A DNA stretch of 64,000 nucleotides, from the NCBI GenBank assembly GCA_017536555.1, contig JAFXHE010000013.1:1-64000 (forward strand), written 5' to 3'. Each line of letters begins with the position of its first letter. The first letter of the stretch is position 1. Both the position numbers and the translations under genes were made by a program. Shown here in pieces: positions 60,185 to 64,000 of the stretch. The notes below the pieces were generated by a model. It was not told where the DNA came from, searched no databases, and saw only the letters and a list, made by a program, of their open reading frames with translations. The stretch is from Alistipes sp. Its GTDB lineage: Bacteria > Bacteroidota > Bacteroidia > Bacteroidales > Rikenellaceae.

Positions 60185-61402
60185 ATGATGAATATTGAGA
60201 AGATACGCGACGAGTTCCCCATCTTGGGGCGCACGGTAAATAACCGCCCGTTGGTCTATTTCGATAGTGGTGCAACAGCGCAGAAGCCGCGTTGTGTGAT
60301 ACGCCTTACCGAGGAGCTTATGGCGGAGCATAATGCCAATATACACCGTGGCGTACACCATCTGTCGGGACGTATGACAGATATGTATGAGTCTGCTCGT
60401 GAGCGTATTCGACGATTTATAGGTGCTCGTGAGCGTGAGGAGCTTATCTTCACTTCGGGAGCAACTATGTCTATTAACCTTGTCGCTACGGCGTGGAGTG
60501 CGAAGTATCTTCGCGCGGGAGATAATATCGTTGTGAGCGAGATGGAGCACCACTCCAATATCGTGCCGTGGCAGCTCGCTGCGGAGCGTCAAGGTGCAGA
60601 GTTGCGTGTTTTGCCTTTTGATGATGCTGGTGAGCTACGCATTGACCTGTTGCCACAACTCGTTGACAGCCGCACCCGCCTTGTTGCCGTTACGGAGGCA
60701 TCTAATACTTTGGGTACGTGTCCCGACCTAAAGCCTATTGTTGATGCAGCCCATAGTGTTGGTGCTGTGGTGATGGTTGATGGCTGTCAGGGTATCGTTC
60801 ACGGAGGCGGAGATGTAGCGCAGCGAGGATATGATTTTTATGCCTTCTCGGGACATATGCTCTACGCCCCCACGGGTATTGGTGTGCTGTATGGACGTCG
60901 TGAGCTATTGGAGTCGATGCCCCCATATATGGGTGGTGGCGATATGGTTGATAAGGTGACCTTCGCCAAGACAACCTATGCGCCTCTGCCACTCAAGTTT
61001 GAGGCAGGTACATCCAACTTCCTTGGGGCTGTTGCCTTGGGCGAGGCTATCGACTTTGTGGAGAGCATAGGCGTTGATGTTATCGAGGAGCACGAGCAGA
61101 TGTTGTTGCGTGTTATGACAGAGCGTCTGTCGCAGATTGAGGGACTGCGTATCTATGGTACAGCTAAACATAAGTGTCCTATTGTGTCGTTCACGGTTGA
61201 TGGCACACACCCCTACGATGTGGGTATGATACTCGATAAATTAGGTGTTGCTATACGCACTGGACACCACTGCGCCGAGCCTGTTATGACCCACTATGGC
61301 ATTAGTGGTATGTGTCGTGCCTCTATCGGTATGTATAATACTGTTGAGGAGGTAGAGACCTTGGCTCGTGGCGTTGAGCGCGCTGTAAGTATGCTACGAT
61401 GA
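60185..61402 (+). CDS. sufS: SufS-like cysteine desulfurase homologue lacking the PLP lysine
   Basis: SufS normally takes sulfur from cysteine for cluster assembly, using PLP on a lysine. The fold and position in the operon fit, and the persulfide Cys is present (RTGHHCAEP, Cys363). But the PLP site is altered: the segment SGHKLYGPTG of known enzymes reads SGHMLYAPTG here, with Met225 (codon ATG, 60857-60859) in place of Lys. Other cofactor contacts differ too: TSGATMSINL near 87-96 for the usual RGTTEGINL type, and TEASNTLGT where others have THVSN. EHHSNIVPW is kept. Start ATG 60185, 405 aa. Either an inactive pseudoenzyme or a sequence variant. Confidence 0.88.
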   Translation: MMNIEKIRDEFPILGRTVNNRPLVYFDSGATAQKPRCVIRLTEELMAEHNANIHRGVHHLSGRMTDMYESARERIRRFIGAREREELIFTSGATMSINLVATAWSAKYLRAGDNIVVSEMEHHSNIVPWQLAAERQGAELRVLPFDDAGELRIDLLPQLVDSRTRLVAVTEASNTLGTCPDLKPIVDAAHSVGAVVMVDGCQGIVHGGGDVAQRGYDFYAFSGHMLYAPTGIGVLYGRRELLESMPPYMGGGDMVDKVTFAKTTYAPLPLKFEAGTSNFLGAVALGEAIDFVESIGVDVIEEHEQMLLRVMTERLSQIEGLRIYGTAKHKCPIVSFTVDGTHPYDVGMILDKLGVAIRTGHHCAEPVMTHYGISGMCRASIGMYNTVEEVETLARGVERAVSMLR

Positions 61403-61414
61403 TTTTTTAGATAT

Positions 61415-62092
61415 ATGTTTATTGTTTTAGAGGGCTTGGATGGTGCTGGTAAGTCTACGCAGATTACCAAGCTTATAGAGATGTTTAAGGAGCGAGGTGT
61501 GGAGTGTGAGTATGTTCATTTTCCGCGTTTCGATGCCCCTGTATATGGCGAGCTTATCGCGCGTTTCTTGCGTGGTGACCTCGGCTCGGTAGATAGTGTG
61601 AACCCATACCTTGTGGCACTGCTCTATGCAGGTGATCGTGCCGACTGCGCCAAGACTATACGCGGGTGGCTTGCAGAGGGTAGGGTTGTCATTGCAGACA
61701 GATATGTCTACTCTAATATAGGCTACCAATGTGCCAAGATATCTACGGGCGATGAACGTAATGCTCTTCGTGAGTGGATATTAGATACAGAGTACAATAA
61801 GTTTATGATACCGCGCCCCGATGTGTCGCTGTTTTTGGACGTGCCCTTTAAGTTCACCGAGCGTAAGCTTACCGAGACGCGCGAGGGCGATGACCGTGCC
61901 TATTTGCAGGGAGGTCGTGATATCCACGAGGCGTCGCTCGACCTTCAGCGTCGTGTGCGAGAGGTATACCTTGAGGCTGCCGCATCGGGTAATGACCTTG
62001 TGGTTGTCGATTGTTCGGATAACTCGGAGATGGCGTCGCCCGATACTATATTTGAACGTATCAGAGAGCATCTTTGCCCACTCCTAAAGTAG
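61415..62092 (+). CDS. tmk: Thymidylate kinase
   Basis: It phosphorylates dTMP to dTDP for DNA synthesis. The P-loop LEGLDGAGKSTQI is at residues 5-17, the DR motif in IADRYVYSNIGYQ near 91-103, and a lid region with TEREGDDRAY-like residues (TETREGDDRAYLQGG) near 150-164. At 225 aa it is slightly long but complete. It follows the suf operon by 12 nt and may be read through from it. No close link in function is implied. Confidence 0.95.
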   Translation: MFIVLEGLDGAGKSTQITKLIEMFKERGVECEYVHFPRFDAPVYGELIARFLRGDLGSVDSVNPYLVALLYAGDRADCAKTIRGWLAEGRVVIADRYVYSNIGYQCAKISTGDERNALREWILDTEYNKFMIPRPDVSLFLDVPFKFTERKLTETREGDDRAYLQGGRDIHEASLDLQRRVREVYLEAAASGNDLVVVDCSDNSEMASPDTIFERIREHLCPLLK

Positions 62093-62101
62093 CCACCGAT
62101 A

Positions 62102-63133
62102 ATGAGGTGTATCAATTTTGCGGATATCTTCCGCTGGATATTGGGTAGTGTATTTGTCTTTTCGGGCATAGTCAAGTGTGTCGACCCTGTTGGCACTTCG
62201 CTCTTTGTCGAGAAGTACCTTATAGCCTACTCACTCGATGTGTTACTGCCTTTTGCACTTCCTATTGCTATTACTCTCGCCGTAATTGAGTTCTCGCTTG
62301 GCGAGATACTTATATCTGGTAATACCCACCGCATTACTGCCATTGCTACCACACTCTTTTTGGCATTTTTTACTGTTATAACACTCCTTAATGCCACGAT
62401 ACTCCCTATCGGCGACTGTGGTTGCTTTGGTGATGCTGTTAGGCTGACACCATTGCAGACACTTCTTAAAAATGTTGTCCTGCTACCAATGGCTATATAT
62501 CTGTGGGTTAAGGCGAAGCCTGCGCGTTTCAACCTCTTGACGCTCTTGTTTGCACTTATCATATCATTAGGTGTTAACCTATACTCTTTGCGCCATCTAC
62601 CCATTATTGACTTTATGTCATATAAGGAGGGTGTCGATTTGCGCAGTGCTATATCGCAGCGCAGAGCTGTTGACTATGTGCTTGTGTGCCGTAATAGTGT
62701 AACGGGAGAGGTGCGTGAGTTTGCCGCTGATGATACTGCGTGGTATGATGGCTGGGAGGTTGTCGATACACGCGATGCTAATAGTAGTGAGTTGTCGCCA
62801 TTCACCGACTTTATGGTGTATGATGCAGCGGGCGTTGAGCAATCTCGTGAACTTCTGCAGCGCGAGGGTAGGACTATTTGGCTATGTGTGCGTAGCGTTG
62901 AGAGCCTTGACTCAAAGCGTATGCGTGCTATTGAGCAGCTCCTCGAACAAACGACCGATAGCAATATTGTCGTCCTTACGTCGGACAACGTAGAAGATGT
63001 ATATGATACTCTTAACCTTGAGTGCTATGCCATAGACTCTGTGGTACTTACATCTATAATGCGTGCGGATGTTGGTGTTGTTGTGCTTGAGGATGGTGTT
63101 ATTGTCGATAAACTCAATATCCTCGATATATAG
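62102..63133 (+). CDS. DoxX/MauE-type membrane protein with thioredoxin-like tail (BT_3928 family)
   Basis: The N-terminal half (about 1-165) has four or five membrane helices of the DoxX/MauE kind: FADIFRWILGSVFVFSGIVKC near 6-26, and the conserved GDCGCFGDAVRLTP near 102-115. The Cys pair there suggests a redox role. The second half (about 175-343) is soluble and resembles a degraded thioredoxin fold, without CxxC. This two-part arrangement is found across Bacteroidota (I know it as the BT_3928 family); its function is unknown. It starts 9 nt after tmk. The short gap suggests joint transcription. Confidence 0.82.
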   Translation: MRCINFADIFRWILGSVFVFSGIVKCVDPVGTSLFVEKYLIAYSLDVLLPFALPIAITLAVIEFSLGEILISGNTHRITAIATTLFLAFFTVITLLNATILPIGDCGCFGDAVRLTPLQTLLKNVVLLPMAIYLWVKAKPARFNLLTLLFALIISLGVNLYSLRHLPIIDFMSYKEGVDLRSAISQRRAVDYVLVCRNSVTGEVREFAADDTAWYDGWEVVDTRDANSSELSPFTDFMVYDAAGVEQSRELLQREGRTIWLCVRSVESLDSKRMRAIEQLLEQTTDSNIVVLTSDNVEDVYDTLNLECYAIDSVVLTSIMRADVGVVVLEDGVIVDKLNILDI

Positions 63134-63178
63134 ACCTACAAAACGCATTGCCACTTAGGCGGTGCTCCTTTGGCAAGA

Positions 63179-63216
63179 TAATTGACCGTTATTTGTTGAA
63201 CGGTCAATTATTTTTT
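63179..63216 (+). promoter_or_regulatory. Palindrome plus T run abutting the efflux adaptor ATG
   Basis: TAATTGACCGTT (63179-63190) pairs perfectly with AACGGTCAATTA (63199-63210), and six T follow right up to the ATG at 63217. The form is that of a terminator for the upstream genes. Its position also suits a TetR-type operator, since RND operons are often controlled by a TetR repressor. Both readings are open. Confidence 0.6.
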
Positions 63217-64000
63217 ATGCGTACTACACTCATTATACTCTCTATGCTCTTTGTGGTGGCGTGTGACCATACAGCCACAGATACCACGCGCGATAATCTG
63301 CACCCTGTTAAGTGTGTGGTTGCACAGCCTCTTAAGTATGTAAGCCGCGATTTTGCGGCACTCACTACGGCGGATGACGCTGTAAACCTCGCTTTTAAGA
63401 TTGGAGGTAGAGTCGTTGATATCCCCGTGGCAAAGGGTGTTATGGTAAAACGCGGAGAGCTGCTTGCCGAACTTGATGGGCGTGATGTTGCGCTTCAGGT
63501 CGAGTCTGCGCGTGCTGCATATACCGAAGCGCGCCTACGCTATGAGCGCGCTGTTCGTCTGCTTGAGCACGATGCCATCTCGCGCCAAGAGGTCGAGTCG
63601 TTGGAGAATACTATGACTCAGGCTCGCTCGGCATACGAAAATGTCCTTGATTTACAAAATGATACGCGTATTACGGCACCCTTTGATGGTGTTGTTGAAC
63701 GCACCTATGTTGATGCATTTCAGCGAGTTGCTTCAGGCGAGACCATTGTCCGTGTTGTAAATCCTGTTAGTACCACCGTAGGCTTTACTGCACCAGAGAG
63801 TATAGTGACAATACTCTCTGATAGCACCACACGCTTTAGTGTTGAGTTTGATGCCTATCCCGATGTACAGTTTAAGGCTGTCATCAAGAGCTTTGCGCGT
63901 ACCTCTTCAGATGCGTTGGGCTTTCCTGTCTCCTTGCGCTTGGTTGATGTAGATACTTTGCGCTATAAGATATCCCCAGGTATGACCTGTATAGCTACCG
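63217..64000 (+). CDS. RND efflux periplasmic adaptor, partial (runs off the window)
   Basis: The frame is open from ATG 63217 to the window end (261 codons). A lipobox VVAC (Cys near residue 16) makes it an inner-membrane lipoprotein. The membrane-fusion-protein layout is present: a biotinyl-lipoyl half motif with GGRVVDIPVAKGVMVKRGELLAELDG near 64-89, an alpha hairpin (about 92-145), then ITAPFDGVVERTYVDAFQRV near 150-169. The beta-barrel domain begins after that. It should link an RND pump with a TolC-like channel; these genes are expected beyond the window. The palindrome at 63179-63210 sits directly before it. Confidence 0.9.
   Translation, partial: MRTTLIILSMLFVVACDHTATDTTRDNLHPVKCVVAQPLKYVSRDFAALTTADDAVNLAFKIGGRVVDIPVAKGVMVKRGELLAELDGRDVALQVESARAAYTEARLRYERAVRLLEHDAISRQEVESLENTMTQARSAYENVLDLQNDTRITAPFDGVVERTYVDAFQRVASGETIVRVVNPVSTTVGFTAPESIVTILSDSTTRFSVEFDAYPDVQFKAVIKSFARTSSDALGFPVSLRLVDVDTLRYKISPGMTCIAT

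Overview
The window looks like chromosomal DNA of a member of the Bacteroidales (Bacteroidota); a Rikenellaceae/Alistipes-like host is a guess only. The support is as follows. At least two dozen genes are preceded by the Bacteroidota -7 promoter box TAnnTTTG, and purine-rich Shine-Dalgarno sites are mostly absent. The tmRNA encodes the tag GNNSYALAA with a glycine resume codon, which is the Bacteroidales type. Several gene orders are also typical of the phylum: gyrA-TPR, bamD-rpoZ-coaBC-recN, a FeoA-FeoB fusion, a TPP-riboswitch TonB receptor-PnuT pair, and a five-gene Na+-pumping methylmalonyl-CoA decarboxylase operon.

Layout. 1-5.9 kb: a lipoprotein, der, dnaG, smpB, tsaB. 5.9-15.5 kb, all leftward: recN, coaBC, rpoZ, bamD, then a TPR protein with gyrA, then deoD. 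15.6-21.8 kb: L-cysteine desulfidase, tRNA-Gln, an AraC regulator, a structured small RNA candidate (about 18280-18473, 6S-like rod), a thioesterase, DUF1232, a CAT-like acyltransferase, a DJ-1 protein and aroB. 21.9-25.5 kb: DUF4294, then the thiamine uptake operon under a TPP riboswitch. 25.5-31.4 kb: an intergenic repeat, an M16 protease with ftsE, the tmRNA gene with a duplicated 3' end, and cdaA. 31.5-42.3 kb: OmpH-like, ruvA, two FKBP-like lipoproteins, iron uptake (feoAB plus a 48-residue Cys-rich partner), an H1-like protein, two transporters, a class III sirtuin and an L,D-transpeptidase-like protein. 42.5-45.1 kb: an AT-rich four-gene leftward module led by a WYL regulator with a palindromic operator candidate; it looks acquired and could be a defence cassette. 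45.2-51.5 kb: a thioredoxin-like protein with meaB, and the mce-mmdA-D-C-B operon. 51.5-56.9 kb: LytTR/LytS two-component pair, HAD, SDR, YbaK, NifX-like protein, mdh. 57.1-64 kb: sufBCDS, tmk, a DoxX/MauE-type protein and the start of an RND efflux adaptor.

How the genes work together. smpB and ssrA supply both parts of trans-translation. mce, mmdABCD, meaB and mdh belong to the succinate-propionate fermentation route and to membrane energization by Na+ export. The TonB receptor and PnuT import thiamine under TPP control. feoAB and the suf operon handle iron import and Fe-S assembly.

The points most worth following are: SufS has methionine where the PLP-binding lysine should be; the tmRNA 3' end is repeated downstream like a scar of integration; the WYL-led module; the 6S-like RNA; three genes whose -7 box lies 4-5 nt before ATG, which implies leaderless mRNAs; and a compound intergenic repeat found in two inverted copies.
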